DNA of 64,000 nt from Abditibacteriaceae bacterium. GTDB lineage: Bacteria; Armatimonadota; Abditibacteriia; Abditibacteriales; Abditibacteriaceae. The notes under the pieces were generated by a model, which saw nothing but the letters and a program-made list of their open reading frames with translations, was not told the DNA's origin and made no database searches. A program made the translations under genes and the position numbers. Shown here piece by piece: positions 42,736-52,225 of the stretch (the stretch's first letter is position 1; every line of letters begins with the position of its first letter). The stretch covers positions 1 through 64,000 of the forward strand of contig JAFAZH010000022.1 of the NCBI GenBank assembly GCA_019239895.1, written 5' to 3'.

Positions 42736-44441
42736 CGCGTGGTTCCGCCAGCCGGTTGAGCCTGCGTTGGGGAAGTAGTGGCAGGAGGAGCGGTGACAGG
42801 GGGAAGTGTCGGATTGCTATCTAGGAAGACTCCTATCGCACCTGGCACCTGAAGCGTAATCGGGCCTGCGGGTGGTAACGGGCGATTTAAATTAGAGTCC
42901 AAGAAATTCTGCTTTAAGGTCTTTTCTTCGGCATCGGGTAAGTGACCCGTATCAGAGAGAATGCGCGGCGTGATAAAAAGCACTAACTCCGTCTGCGTCG
43001 TCGTGATATTCTTGGTCTGGAAGAGCAGGGGGCCAAGGACGGGAATGCTGCCCAGCACCGGCACTCTGGTACGCACATTACTGGTCTCTTGCTGCTTTAG
43101 GCCCCCAATGACAATAGTCTGCCCATTGCGCACCCGAATCGTAGTGCCCGCAGTGCGCGTACTTTTCTCTGGCAGATTGGTGACCGGATCGGGCGGCGAT
43201 AGGGTGGAAACTTCGGCATCTACGTCTACTAATATGGTGCCCTGTCCACCCGTATTGGGAGTGATCCCCAGACGCACACCAGCATCAATAAAGTTGCTCT
43301 GGCCCCGGCCATTATTAGTGTCAATAGGCGTGGCGATATAACGTTGGCGGCCCACGAAAACATTAGCGCGTCGCCCGGAGACAGTCGCAATGCGCGGGTT
43401 AGCACGCACCCGCGCTTTGCCCTGCTGTTGGAGAGCCTGCAAGGTGGCACTAAACTGGCGCGGCAAGGTGGTAATGCCATGAAAGACGACGGAGCCGCTA
43501 CCAGAATTAAGGGCAAAGCCCTTCCCGGCGTTCTGTTCGCTCAGATTAAGACCTAATTGATCGGAAGTCGTGTTGGTTAACTCCACCAGTAGAAGGTCTA
43601 CCAGGATTTGGGCCGCAGGAATGTCAAATTGCTGTATATCCTCACGAAACTTTTGCAGCACCTCGGTGGGTGCAGACAGCACCACCGCGTTTTGTTCGCC
43701 ATTAACCTTCACATAATCCTGCAAAAAGACTGGCAGTAGGTTGCGTGCATTGGCCGCATCCACATATTTGGTGGGAATGGAATCAATATCAGATAGCAAG
43801 TAAGAGGAGGGCGAACGCGGGATGCCTTCTGAAATCATCGTCACGCCATCCACATCAGCCGCCGAAAGACCATAGGCACTGACAATATCATCTACCACCT
43901 GGCGTGCTGTCTTATTTAATATATTCACTGTCAACCGGCGCGAAACGGTATCATCTACCACCAGGCGTAAGTTGGCCTTACTCGCCAACGCCGTAAAAAG
44001 CTCCTGCGCATCTACAGAGACAGCAAAGACGGACAAGGTATTGGCATTGCCTGTAACCTGGTAAGCCCCTCGCGCTGGCAGCACATCATTGTTATTCTTA
44101 GCTGTCTGCGTTGCTGGAACAGCATTACCTGGCGCAACGTTGCCCGGCACGGTAGTTCCCACACCCGGAGTTGTTGGCGCTGCTGGAGCCTGCGCGCCAG
44201 GTGCAGCGGGCGCGGTAGCAGGCGCGGGCGCAACCGTTCCAGGGGCAGGCGCAGTCTGGGCCAGAGGAGACGGGTCAATGCGATCCTGGCCTGCGGGTAA
44301 GGGCGCAGTTGGTGATGTGGTGGGTGCAGTTGATCTGGGTTGCGTTGGGGTTGTAGGTTGTTGTGCCCTGGCCGAAAGGATGAAAAAACAACTCACAGCC
44401 GGAAGCAGCAAGCGACATTTGTTAGTTTGAATTAAAGGCAT
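42732..44441 (-). CDS. Secretin-type protein, first in tandem
   Basis: About 569 residues from ATG 44441. The signal peptide reads CRLLLPAVSCFFILSARA-Q, with a Pro/Thr/Ala-rich linker of about 100 residues in place of the AMIN domain. The STN/N0 domain follows (VFAVSVDAQELFTALASKAN), then N1-like (YVKVNGEQNAVVLSAPTEVL) and the secretin core (AQILVDLLLVELTNTTSDQL, RANPRIATVSGRRANVFVGR, RNGQTIVIGGLKQQE, RVPVLGSIPVLGPLLF, TELVLFITPRILSDTG). The frame is open to 44486, but 44441 gives a proper signal peptide; no strong ribosome binding site is visible for either. It leads the three-gene secretin operon. The 5' region 44442-44697 is shared with the divergent dehydrogenase gene and shows no recognisable operator. 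Confidence 0.88.
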   Translation of the reverse strand: MPLIQTNKCRLLLPAVSCFFILSARAQQPTTPTQPRSTAPTTSPTAPLPAGQDRIDPSPLAQTAPAPGTVAPAPATAPAAPGAQAPAAPTTPGVGTTVPGNVAPGNAVPATQTAKNNNDVLPARGAYQVTGNANTLSVFAVSVDAQELFTALASKANLRLVVDDTVSRRLTVNILNKTARQVVDDIVSAYGLSAADVDGVTMISEGIPRSPSSYLLSDIDSIPTKYVDAANARNLLPVFLQDYVKVNGEQNAVVLSAPTEVLQKFREDIQQFDIPAAQILVDLLLVELTNTTSDQLGLNLSEQNAGKGFALNSGSGSVVFHGITTLPRQFSATLQALQQQGKARVRANPRIATVSGRRANVFVGRQRYIATPIDTNNGRGQSNFIDAGVRLGITPNTGGQGTILVDVDAEVSTLSPPDPVTNLPEKSTRTAGTTIRVRNGQTIVIGGLKQQETSNVRTRVPVLGSIPVLGPLLFQTKNITTTQTELVLFITPRILSDTGHLPDAEEKTLKQNFLDSNLNRPLPPAGPITLQVPGAIGVFLDSNPTLPPVTAPPATTSPTQAQPAGGTTR

Positions 44442-44697
44442 GATGATCGTTCTAAGATGGCCGCACGACAGGAAGGACATGCTCACACGGGGTTGTCAGT
44501 ATAGTTCAGGTTGCAACGCAGGGTCAACCACCGCGCTTATTTGCGTTAAGCTTCTCAATAACTGGTTAATAACTTGGATGCTCCCAAGTGTGACAAAGTT
44601 CGCGGCATCAGAGTTGCAAACTTTAGGAGCGGTTTTCGACATCTTAACCGTCAACTTGGTCTTTTAGGGCATAGTTAGAATAGAGGGAGAATAAGCG

Positions 44698-45912
44698 ATG
44701 AAAGCAGTCTGCTGGCAAGGCAAGGAAGACGTGCGTGTTGAGACGGTGCCCGACCCGACGATATTAAATCCGCGTGATGCAATTGTCAAGATCACCACAA
44801 CCGCCATTTGCGGCTCGGATTTACATCTTTATGATGGCGTCATTATGACCATGAAAGAAGGCGATATTCTCGGCCACGAGTTCATGGGCGAAGTCGTAGA
44901 AGTCGGGAAAGAAGTCAAAAACCTCAAAGTCGGTGACCGCATTGTAGTGCCTTTCACTATCGCCTGTGGCCAGTGCTTCTTCTGTGACCATGCTCTGTGG
45001 TCACTGTGCGATAACTCCAACCCGAACGCCCGCATGTTGGAAAAGATGTATGGCTATTCCGGCTCAGCGTTATTCGGTTACTCTCACCTCTTTGGAGGCT
45101 ATGCCGGAGGCCAGGCGCAATATGCTCGCGTGCCGTTTGCCGATGTCGGCCATGTTAAAATCCCCGACAGTCTGACCGATGAGCAAGTGTTGTTTCTTTC
45201 CGATGTTTTCCCCACTGGCTATCAGGCGGCAGAGAATTGCAATATTCAACCTGGCGATACCGTGGCGGTGTGGGGCTGTGGCCCGGTGGGTCAGTTCGCC
45301 ATCAAGAGTGCTTATATGTTGGGCGCGGGCAAAGTCATCGCCATTGACAATGTGAACTATCGCCTCCGCTTCGCCGCTGATGCAGGCAAAGCCGACACCA
45401 TTGATTTTGATTTCGACGAAGTCAACCTGTTCGATAGGCTCAAAGAAATGACGGGCGGACGTGGCCCCGATTCCTGCATTGATGCAGTGGGCATGGAAGC
45501 GCATGGCACCGCACCCGGTATGTTGTATGACTGGACAAAGCAAGCCCTACGCCTGGGCACAGATCGCCCGAATGTGCTGCGCCAGGCGATTCAAGCCTGT
45601 CGTAAGGGTGGCACTGTTTCAATTCCAGGCGTGTATGCTGGCTTTCTGGACAAGATTCCCTTTGGCGCGGCGTTTGGTAAAGGCTTAACTATGAAGATGG
45701 GTCAAACCCACGTTCATAAATACCTCCCGCCCCTGCTTGAGCACATCGAAAAGGGCGATATTGATCCCTCGTTCATCATCACCCACCGCCTCCACCTGGA
45801 AGATGCACCCCAGGCGTATGAAACATTCAAACACAAACGTGACAATTGTCTGAAGGTCGTGATGAAGCCGTGGGAAGATAAGCAGGAATTATCGCAAATC
45901 AGTCAGGCATAG
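44698..45912 (+). CDS. Zinc-dependent alcohol/formaldehyde dehydrogenase-like protein
   Basis: A 404-residue medium-chain dehydrogenase. The catalytic zinc site is Cys38, His60 and Glu61 ([22 protein letters not shown]). The structural zinc site is Cys90, Cys93, Cys96 and Cys104. The Rossmann motif is [14 protein letters not shown]. The long form with a central insert ([14 protein letters not shown]) matches the glutathione-independent formaldehyde dehydrogenase-like group (FdhA/YycR type), which acts on aldehydes or alcohols with NAD. GGGAGAA lies about 9 bases before the ATG. It is followed by a small protein gene, an SDR and a pentulose kinase on the same strand. The true substrate is not determined by sequence. 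Confidence 0.9.
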   Translation: MKAVCWQGKEDVRVETVPDPTILNPRDAIVKITTTAICGSDLHLYDGVIMTMKEGDILGHEFMGEVVEVGKEVKNLKVGDRIVVPFTIACGQCFFCDHALWSLCDNSNPNARMLEKMYGYSGSALFGYSHLFGGYAGGQAQYARVPFADVGHVKIPDSLTDEQVLFLSDVFPTGYQAAENCNIQPGDTVAVWGCGPVGQFAIKSAYMLGAGKVIAIDNVNYRLRFAADAGKADTIDFDFDEVNLFDRLKEMTGGRGPDSCIDAVGMEAHGTAPGMLYDWTKQALRLGTDRPNVLRQAIQACRKGGTVSIPGVYAGFLDKIPFGAAFGKGLTMKMGQTHVHKYLPPLLEHIEKGDIDPSFIITHRLHLEDAPQAYETFKHKRDNCLKVVMKPWEDKQELSQISQA

Positions 45913-45986
45913 GAACCCGTCACGGCAGAAGCCACTGCTTAATGCAACATTCCATAATTAACGACCATTAACAACAGGAGAATAAA

Positions 45987-46151
45987 ATGGCAGACCAAGA
46001 TAAGACAGCCGACTTGCAACCAACTCCCAGCCAGGCGGAGGGCAGTGAAAACCCCGGACATCAGCCGCCACCCAAGACCACGCCCAGCCAGGCCGAAGGC
46101 GATCTGGAAACCGTAGAGCAAGACATAGCGGACAAAGAAGGCAAAGGTTAG
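45987..46151 (+). CDS. Small acidic disordered protein with a duplicated TPSQAEG motif
   Basis: A 54-residue open frame with a good ribosome binding site (CAGGAG, 6 bases before ATG 45987). The product is rich in Asp, Glu, Gln, Pro and Lys with no hydrophobic core, so it should be disordered. The heptapeptide TPSQAEG occurs twice (13-19 and 32-38), which points to an internal duplication and argues that the frame is translated. It lies 74 bp behind the dehydrogenase gene and 21 bp ahead of the SDR gene on the same strand. I know no function; small hydrophilic proteins in such clusters are often stress-related. Confidence 0.7.
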   Translation: MADQDKTADLQPTPSQAEGSENPGHQPPPKTTPSQAEGDLETVEQDIADKEGKG

Positions 46152-46172
46152 CCCATTTAGGACGGTAAAGCT

Positions 46173-47243
46173 ATGCGTAAAAAAGCCCTGTTAGCAGCGG
46201 CGGGCCTGAGTTTTGGTTTTGCGGCCCGCGAATGGTATCTCCGACAGCATGAGTCGAGCTTGGAAGCGCAGGTGGTTCTCATTACTGGTGGCTCGCGCGG
46301 CCTGGGCTTAGCGTTAGCTCATGAGTTTGCGCGTCAGGGTTGTCGCCTGGCTATCTGTGCGCGTGATGCAGAGGAGTTGGAGCGTGCCCGCCACGAATTA
46401 GAGCAGCAGGGTGCCACCGTACTCACTATCCAATGTGATATTTCCGATCAAGCGCAAGTAAGCCAGATGATAGACCAGGTGACGCGGCACTATGATGGCC
46501 TGGATATTCTGGTCAATAATGCGGGTATCATCACCGCAGGCCCGGTGGAGAACATGGCCTTGCAAGACTTTGAAGAAGCCATGCAAATCATGTACTGGGG
46601 CGTGGTCTATCCTACCCTGGCGGTATTGCCTCAAATGCAACGGCGGCGCAGCGGGCGCATTGTAAATATCACTTCTATCGGGGGCAAGATAGCCATGCCG
46701 CATCTCTTGCCCTACAGCAGTGCCAAGTTCGCGGCAGTCGCTTTTTCCGAAGGATTGCGGGCGGAGGTAGCTAAGGATGGCATCAGTGTAAACACCATTT
46801 GCCCCGGCCTGATGCGTACTGGCAGTTACGTCAATGTCAATGTAAAGGGCCAGCAGGACAATGAGTTTATACTCTTTAGCTTGCTCGATAATCTGCCGGG
46901 TATTTCTATCAGCGTCGAGAGTGCGGCACGGCGGATTGTGCAAGCCACCCGGCGCAATGAAGCCGAAGTGGTGCTTTCTTTACCAGCCAAGTTGCAGGCG
47001 CTTTTTCATGGCGTCTTCCCCGGCTTAACCGCCGATATGCTGGGCATTGCCGCCCGCTTTCTGCCGCAAGCGCCCGCAGCAGGCACCGACGCAACACGGG
47101 GCAAGGATATTCAAGAACGCTTGAAATCGCCCTGGTTTGATAGTGCTACGGGTTTAGGTCTGGCCGCGGCCAAACGTTTTAATCAACCTGTGCCTGCACA
47201 CTGCGCCACCAAGGAATTGAACGGCCACGCCTCAAAAGATTGA
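46173..47243 (+). CDS. Short-chain dehydrogenase/reductase with N-terminal membrane anchor
   Basis: A 356-residue SDR. An N-terminal hydrophobic segment (ALLAAAGLSFGFAAREWYL) probably tethers it to the inner membrane. The cofactor motif TGGSRGLG, the NNAG motif in ILVNNAGIITAG, and the catalytic Ser-x-Tyr-x3-Lys (TSIGGK...YSSAK) are intact, which makes it an active NAD(P)-dependent oxidoreductase. An additional C-terminal ~90 residues beyond the SDR core contain RFLPQAPAAGTDATRG, a segment seen in a subset often annotated as stress-related SDRs. It follows the 54-residue protein gene and is closed by the terminator at 47265-47301. The substrate is unknown. Confidence 0.9.
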   Translation: MRKKALLAAAGLSFGFAAREWYLRQHESSLEAQVVLITGGSRGLGLALAHEFARQGCRLAICARDAEELERARHELEQQGATVLTIQCDISDQAQVSQMIDQVTRHYDGLDILVNNAGIITAGPVENMALQDFEEAMQIMYWGVVYPTLAVLPQMQRRRSGRIVNITSIGGKIAMPHLLPYSSAKFAAVAFSEGLRAEVAKDGISVNTICPGLMRTGSYVNVNVKGQQDNEFILFSLLDNLPGISISVESAARRIVQATRRNEAEVVLSLPAKLQALFHGVFPGLTADMLGIAARFLPQAPAAGTDATRGKDIQERLKSPWFDSATGLGLAAAKRFNQPVPAHCATKELNGHASKD

Positions 47244-47264
47244 AGCAAAGATTGGGCTTTTATC

Positions 47265-47301
47265 AAAACCACGCTTGACTTAGAGCGTGGTTTTTGTTTT
47301 G
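47265..47301 (+). terminator. Intrinsic terminator after SDR gene
   Basis: An 11-bp stem (AAAACCACGCT, 47265-47275, with its complement 47284-47294), an 8-base loop and a T-rich tail (TTGTTTTG). This is a textbook rho-independent terminator, 21 bp after the SDR stop codon. Confidence 0.9.
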
Positions 47302-47368
47302 TTCATCATACACCAACCGTTTCAGCGGCGGGTCTCCTCGCAACCTTAAAACTTCAAGCGGAGTGATG

Positions 47369-49015
47369 ATGAACAAAGAGCAATATGTCATTGGCGTAGA
47401 TGTTGGCACTGGCAGCGCACGGGCCGGAATATTTGATCGTAATGGCACCATGCTGGCCTCTGCCGTGGAGCCGATTGAACTCTGGAAACCCAAGCCCGAT
47501 TATGCCGAGCAATCATCGGAAGACATCTGGCAGGCGGTCAGCAAAGTCACACGCGAGTGCCGAAAAAAAGCCAAAGTTGACGCTGCCGACGTGGTTGGCA
47601 TTAGCTACGATGCGACTTGCTCCCTGGTGGTGTTGGATGCCCAAGATCAGCCATTGCCCGTTAATGAGGAAGGGGACAATAACCGCAATATCATTGTCTG
47701 GATGGATCATCGCGCCCTGGAAGAAACGGAAGCCATAAATGCCGGGCACTATGACGTGCTGCGCTACGTCGGCGGGCGGCTGTCCCCGGAGATGGAAACG
47801 CCCAAGCTGAAGTGGCTAAAAAATCATCTGCCCCAAACCTGGGGCACGGCTGGGAAGTTTCTAGACTTAGCCGACTTTTTAACCTATCGTTCCAGCGGCG
47901 TTCATGCCGGGAGCCTTTGCACGGTCGTATGCAAATGGACTTACTTAGGGCATGAGGGTCGGAAAGGCAAATGGGATAAAAACTACTTCAAACAGATTGG
48001 CCTGAGTGACATTTTCAAAGGCGATAAAATCGTTGCCGATGTGCGGCCAATGGGCACAAGGTTAGGGCCACTTACACAGCAGTCGGCTGCCGACTTAGGG
48101 CTGACCACGAACTGTGTTGTTGGCGTTGGCATCATTGACGCTCATGCCGGAGGTCTGGGCTTGTTAGGCGCGATATGGGAAGGCACGGATAAGCCTGAAC
48201 TAGAAAAATTAGAAAGTGCCCTCGCCTTGATTGGTGGCACCTCGAATTGCCACATGGCCGTCTCGCGTGAACCGCGCTACATTGATGGCATCTGGGGGCC
48301 ATATTATGGCGCGATGGTGCCAGGGATGTGGCTTACTGAAGGGGGGCAATCCACAGCGGGCAGCGCCATTGACCACATCATCGCCGACCATGCCAACGCG
48401 CCTGCCCTCGCCGCCACTGCCAAGAAACAACGCAAAACAGTCTATGAATTGCTCAACTCGGAAATTGCCCGCATTCAAGCGCAAGCAGGCAAGGGGCCAG
48501 AGATTACCAAAGATATTCACATCCTGCCTTATTTCCTGGGCAACCGCTCGCCTCATGCCGACCCGCACGCGCACGCTTTAGTAGATGGCCTGTCACTCGA
48601 TGAAACTATCGCTTCGCAGGCTCTACTTTATTACGCCATGATTCAGGCTGTTGCCTATGGCACCCGCGACATTATCAATGAGATGAATAAAAAGGGCTAT
48701 AACATCCACACCATGTTTGTCACCGGTGGCGGTACTAAGAATCCGCTGTGGGTGCAGGAACACGCCGACGCCACGGGCTGCACTATTATTCTGCCCGAAC
48801 AACCTGAAGCCGTCCTGCTGGGTTCAGCCGTCCTCGCTGCTACCGCCGCTGGCATTTATCCCAATATCTACACCGCCATGCAAGGCATGAGCAAGGCAGG
48901 CCAGGTGATTAATCCCCGCAAAGAAACCGCAGCCTATCACAAAGCCAAGTTCAAGATATTCCAGCAACTCTATGGGGAGCAAAAGAAGCGCCGCCAGGCG
49001 ATGGAGAAGTTCTAA
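47369..49015 (+). CDS. FGGY-family pentulose kinase (D-ribulokinase-like)
   Basis: A 548-residue sugar kinase of the FGGY family. The N-terminal ATPase fold begins YVIGVDVGTGSARAGIFD, with the catalytic-site region WMDHRALEE and the C-terminal FGGY signature area FVTGGGTKNPLWVQEHAD. The length and the block DYAEQSSEDIWQAV fit the D-ribulose kinase group (YDR109C/FGGY type), which phosphorylates D-ribulose at C5, rather than AraB or XylB. The start is ATG 47369 because GGAG lies 5 bases upstream; the frame is open to 47294 across the terminator, which is unlikely to be translated. It would feed a pentulose into the pentose phosphate pathway. No isomerase or transporter gene is adjacent. Confidence 0.9.
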   Translation: MNKEQYVIGVDVGTGSARAGIFDRNGTMLASAVEPIELWKPKPDYAEQSSEDIWQAVSKVTRECRKKAKVDAADVVGISYDATCSLVVLDAQDQPLPVNEEGDNNRNIIVWMDHRALEETEAINAGHYDVLRYVGGRLSPEMETPKLKWLKNHLPQTWGTAGKFLDLADFLTYRSSGVHAGSLCTVVCKWTYLGHEGRKGKWDKNYFKQIGLSDIFKGDKIVADVRPMGTRLGPLTQQSAADLGLTTNCVVGVGIIDAHAGGLGLLGAIWEGTDKPELEKLESALALIGGTSNCHMAVSREPRYIDGIWGPYYGAMVPGMWLTEGGQSTAGSAIDHIIADHANAPALAATAKKQRKTVYELLNSEIARIQAQAGKGPEITKDIHILPYFLGNRSPHADPHAHALVDGLSLDETIASQALLYYAMIQAVAYGTRDIINEMNKKGYNIHTMFVTGGGTKNPLWVQEHADATGCTIILPEQPEAVLLGSAVLAATAAGIYPNIYTAMQGMSKAGQVINPRKETAAYHKAKFKIFQQLYGEQKKRRQAMEKF

Positions 49016-49039
49016 TGTGATGCTCTTTAAAGGCTCTTG

Positions 49040-49984
49040 ATGAATACACCGGAGGCACGCCGCAATGCATTGGAGTGGCTATTCGTAGCACTACCCTTTT
49101 GCTTACTCATTTTGTGGCGTGTTGGCTGGGTTTTGCATCTGACTTCGCATCCAGCCAATCCAGCACATCCTGTGGATATTACACAGTTGGTGGAAGTCCT
49201 TCTGTATTTTGGTCTTTGCGCCATTATCTTCTGGTGGTACTACAGCGCGCAATGGAAAGCCAAACTGCTGAAGTCTTTGCCACTTGATATAAGCTTTGTC
49301 CCTCTCAGCCTGCAAGACTATTCTCAACTCGACTTTTCTGCTCTGCTCCGCTCCACCGCAGACCTGGAATCCGCCGGTTTTACTCAAGCTGGCGATTACG
49401 AAATGCAGGCATTTTATGGGCGTAACGTTGCCAAACGTCCACCGAAGATGATGCGTGTTTTCCTCCATCACGAACATCGTTGTCTGGCTGTAATCGCCCC
49501 GTCCCTGGCTCCCTCACAAAACGGCGCAGCATTAACAGCGATTCAATGCACCATCTTAAGCTACCTCAGCCGAAATAGCGGGCCAAGCAACGATCCCGTT
49601 ACACCATTCATAAACTCTACCCATCAGAATGCAGGTCATAAACAAAAGCAGAAGGTACCGCGCTCATCTGAAACTTGGTCACTCTCCACGCTCAACTATC
49701 AGCCACCAGCCATAACTTATATATTGCGCCAACCGCGAAGTCTCTGGGTTTGTAGAGAGAATAACTCAAGCGCCGAATTGTTAGCGTCACACCTATCGTG
49801 GCGCGAGCAGGTTGCAGCAACCCGTAAGCTAACCATTGTCTCTAACCTTGGAGCAGAAACTTATTTCGCCCACCAAAAGCAGGCCAATACTAAACGTCGC
49901 CAAGTGCTGCGACGTAAGAATATGCTTATTGCCTTGATCGAGCTAAAGTGGATTGCCCCACACTTACAGAAGTGGGAGGATTAG
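49040..49984 (+). CDS. Hypothetical membrane protein with two N-terminal TM segments
   Basis: A 314-residue protein that I do not recognise. Two hydrophobic segments (WLFVALPFCLLILWRVGWVL and VEVLLYFGLCAIIFWWYY) are followed by a soluble region with FSALLRSTADLESAGFTQAG and RVFLHHEHRCLAVIAPS, and the C-terminal part is basic. The layout of a short TM hairpin plus cytoplasmic domain suggests a membrane-bound regulator. The start is ATG 49040, with AAAGG 6 bases upstream. The 3' end overlaps the following phosphatase frame if its earliest GTG is used, so the two are probably co-transcribed. Confidence 0.65.
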   Translation: MNTPEARRNALEWLFVALPFCLLILWRVGWVLHLTSHPANPAHPVDITQLVEVLLYFGLCAIIFWWYYSAQWKAKLLKSLPLDISFVPLSLQDYSQLDFSALLRSTADLESAGFTQAGDYEMQAFYGRNVAKRPPKMMRVFLHHEHRCLAVIAPSLAPSQNGAALTAIQCTILSYLSRNSGPSNDPVTPFINSTHQNAGHKQKQKVPRSSETWSLSTLNYQPPAITYILRQPRSLWVCRENNSSAELLASHLSWREQVAATRKLTIVSNLGAETYFAHQKQANTKRRQVLRRKNMLIALIELKWIAPHLQKWED

Positions 49985-50745
49985 CTGTTGTTGTGTGGCA
50001 TCGCACGGCGCTGCTACATGTCATACTTTTAGTGATGAAATATGCGACGCTATTCATCCTCTTGAGCTGCACTTGTGTGTTTCTTGCCACCAGTGCTGAG
50101 AACCTGTTGATCAGATTTGTAGCGGGTTCATCAGCTATTGCTTTTGCGGGTGTTGGTTTAGGCTATGGATTCCTTGGTGCAAAAGTCTTTCTGAAAAAAG
50201 ATAATGGGCAACTGAGCTTTATCAGCTATATTTTGTATTGGCCTTACCACCTGCTCAACAGCTTAAGCTTGTTTGGCTTTCGCCATAGTGGAAAGGAAAA
50301 CGCTTACGATAAGATTGATGAGAACATCTATTTAGGCTGTCGTCTGAGTCCTCGTGATGCAGGGGCAATGGCCCAACTGGGTATTCAGAGTGTGCTGGAT
50401 TTAACCTGCGAGTTCAGCGAGGTTCCTGCGCTGCGAGGGCTTGCGTATCGTTGTATTCCTGTCCTGGATACTTGCGCACCTACGTTAGATCAGCTCACAG
50501 CAGGAGCAGCATGGATACAGCAACAGGCAGCTAAAGGCCCGGTTTACGTGCATTGCGCGCTAGGGCATGGCCGTAGCGCCACCTTTGTAGCGGCTTATCT
50601 GCTCATGTCTGGCAAGTCTCACACAACACAAGAAGCGGTTGATAAAACTGCGGCACTGCGACCTAAGATCGGCCTGAGTAAGTCTCAAACGGCTCTGCTG
50701 CAACAGTTAGAATCTATATCTTTAAGCGGCCCAGGTACCAAGTAG
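49948..50745 (+). CDS. Membrane-linked dual-specificity protein phosphatase
   Basis: A DSP/PTP-type phosphatase. The active-site loop HCALGHGRSA has nucleophile Cys203 and Arg209 (C-x5-R) and follows YVHC, with the general acid Asp in PVLDTCAPT. The N-terminus holds two hydrophobic segments (ATLFILLSCTCVFLATSAEN; FVAGSSAIAFAGVGLGYGF) that anchor it to the membrane. The start is not settled: GTG 49948 overlaps the previous gene by 37 bp, a GTG at 49993 lies 13 bases behind a GGAGG, and an ATG lies at 50035. The catalytic domain is complete in all cases. Bacterial members remove phosphate from proteins or from lipids such as phosphatidylglycerophosphate; the membrane anchor allows either. Confidence 0.85.
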   Translation: MDCPTLTEVGGLAVVVWHRTALLHVILLVMKYATLFILLSCTCVFLATSAENLLIRFVAGSSAIAFAGVGLGYGFLGAKVFLKKDNGQLSFISYILYWPYHLLNSLSLFGFRHSGKENAYDKIDENIYLGCRLSPRDAGAMAQLGIQSVLDLTCEFSEVPALRGLAYRCIPVLDTCAPTLDQLTAGAAWIQQQAAKGPVYVHCALGHGRSATFVAAYLLMSGKSHTTQEAVDKTAALRPKIGLSKSQTALLQQLESISLSGPGTK

Positions 50746-50806
50746 TTTACAGAGTGAAGATAATTCTGCTATCTTTTCCTTATACCCACACCAAGGAACA
50801 CCTTCC

Positions 50807-52123
50807 ATGAACACACCTGACAATGAGCCACATCACAGCACCAATGGCTCATCCACATTATCACGACGAGATTTTCTTAAAGCCACCGCTGCCGTTTCCG
50901 CTGCCGGACTGATGGCCAATTTAGGCACTAACTACGCTCATGCCCAGGGAGCCGATAGGTTGCGAGTTGGCTTGATTGGCTGTGGTGGTCGTGGCACCGG
51001 CGCGGCGGGGGATTGTGCTCACGCGCATCCCAGCGTGCAGATTGTGGCAATGGGCGATATGTTCAAAGATCGTCTGGATAGCTCACGCGCCAGCTTAAAG
51101 GCGCTGGGTGACCAGTTTAAAGTGACGGATGATCACTGCTTTGTGGGTTTCGATGCTTACCAGAAAGTCATTGATAGCGGCGTGGATTTAGTGTTGTTGG
51201 CGACCCCACCCGCTTTTCGTCCGATGCACTTGCAAGCGGCGATTGCGGCAGGCAAGCATGTATTTGCGGAGAAACCCGTGGCCGTAGATGCGACTGGAGT
51301 GCGCTCGTTTATCGCAACTTCGGAACTGGCAGCCCAGAAAAATTTAGCGATTGTCGCCGGGACTATTTACCGGCGCTATGCCAGTTTCGTGGAGGTTGTT
51401 AATCGCGTTCATGCAGGTGCCATTGGCAACATTGTCTCCGCGCATTGCTACTTCAATGTCGGTGGTCTCTGGATGCACCCACGCCAGCCGGGGTGGTCGG
51501 ATATGGAATGGCAACTGCGTGACTGGTATTACTTTACCTGGCTCTCCGGCGATCATATTGTGGAGCAGTTCGTGCATAACCTCGACACCATGAACTGGGT
51601 GATGCAAGCGCATCCAGTTTCGGCTTATGGCATGGGTGGACGCCAGGTACGTACCGACCCCGCTTTTGGTCATATCTACGATCACTTCACGATTGAATAC
51701 GAATACCCGAATGGTGCCCGCTTAACGGCCATGTGCCGCCAACAGGACGGCACCGATAGCCGCGTCACGAATACGGTTTTCGGCACTCAAGGCGTGGCTA
51801 ACACCCAGAGTCTGGGCAACACTGGCAGCACCATTAAAGGAGAGCATCCTTATCGCTTCGATGGCGAAGCGCCTAATCCTTACGTGCAGGAACACATTGA
51901 TCTCATCAACAGCATTCGCAACGGCAAACCCCTTAACGAAGGCCACCAGGTTGCCGAGAGCACACTCACGGCCATTATGGGACGTGAGTCAGCTTACACC
52001 GGCAAAACGGTGTCCTGGGATCAAGCGATTAACTCTAAACTCGATTTAATGCCCAAGAAATTAGAGTTCGGCCCATTGCCAACTCCACCAGTCGCTATTC
52101 CAGGGAAGACGCCGTTGGTTTAA
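50807..52123 (+). CDS. Gfo/Idh/MocA oxidoreductase with Tat signal
   Basis: A 438-residue protein with a twin-arginine leader (SRRDFLKATAAVSAAGLM) followed by the NAD(P) fold GLIGCGGRGTGAA, the sugar-binding EKPVAVDATGV (EKP motif) and the C-terminal beta-sheet domain (WMHPRQPGWSDMEWQLRDWY, NLDTMNWVMQAHP). The family oxidises, reduces or hydrolyses sugars and inositols using a tightly bound cofactor, and Tat export implies that it folds with the cofactor in the cytoplasm first. AAGGA lies 9 bases before the ATG. The next gene, also with a Tat leader, encodes a TIM-barrel isomerase, and the two probably act on the same sugar. Confidence 0.92.
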   Translation: MNTPDNEPHHSTNGSSTLSRRDFLKATAAVSAAGLMANLGTNYAHAQGADRLRVGLIGCGGRGTGAAGDCAHAHPSVQIVAMGDMFKDRLDSSRASLKALGDQFKVTDDHCFVGFDAYQKVIDSGVDLVLLATPPAFRPMHLQAAIAAGKHVFAEKPVAVDATGVRSFIATSELAAQKNLAIVAGTIYRRYASFVEVVNRVHAGAIGNIVSAHCYFNVGGLWMHPRQPGWSDMEWQLRDWYYFTWLSGDHIVEQFVHNLDTMNWVMQAHPVSAYGMGGRQVRTDPAFGHIYDHFTIEYEYPNGARLTAMCRQQDGTDSRVTNTVFGTQGVANTQSLGNTGSTIKGEHPYRFDGEAPNPYVQEHIDLINSIRNGKPLNEGHQVAESTLTAIMGRESAYTGKTVSWDQAINSKLDLMPKKLEFGPLPTPPVAIPGKTPLV

Positions 52124-52225
52124 CCTCTCCCCGCCCTCTCGCTCCCAAGTTAATAGGCGGCGAGGGGAACAAAGGATGACTGTACTGTAGAACCTCAACT
52201 CAACTTATACAATATACCTCTGACA

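Noticed and set aside
39130..44441. Type II secretion or type IV pilus locus
   Set aside because: Only secretin-type genes are present; no ATPase, inner-membrane platform or pilin gene.
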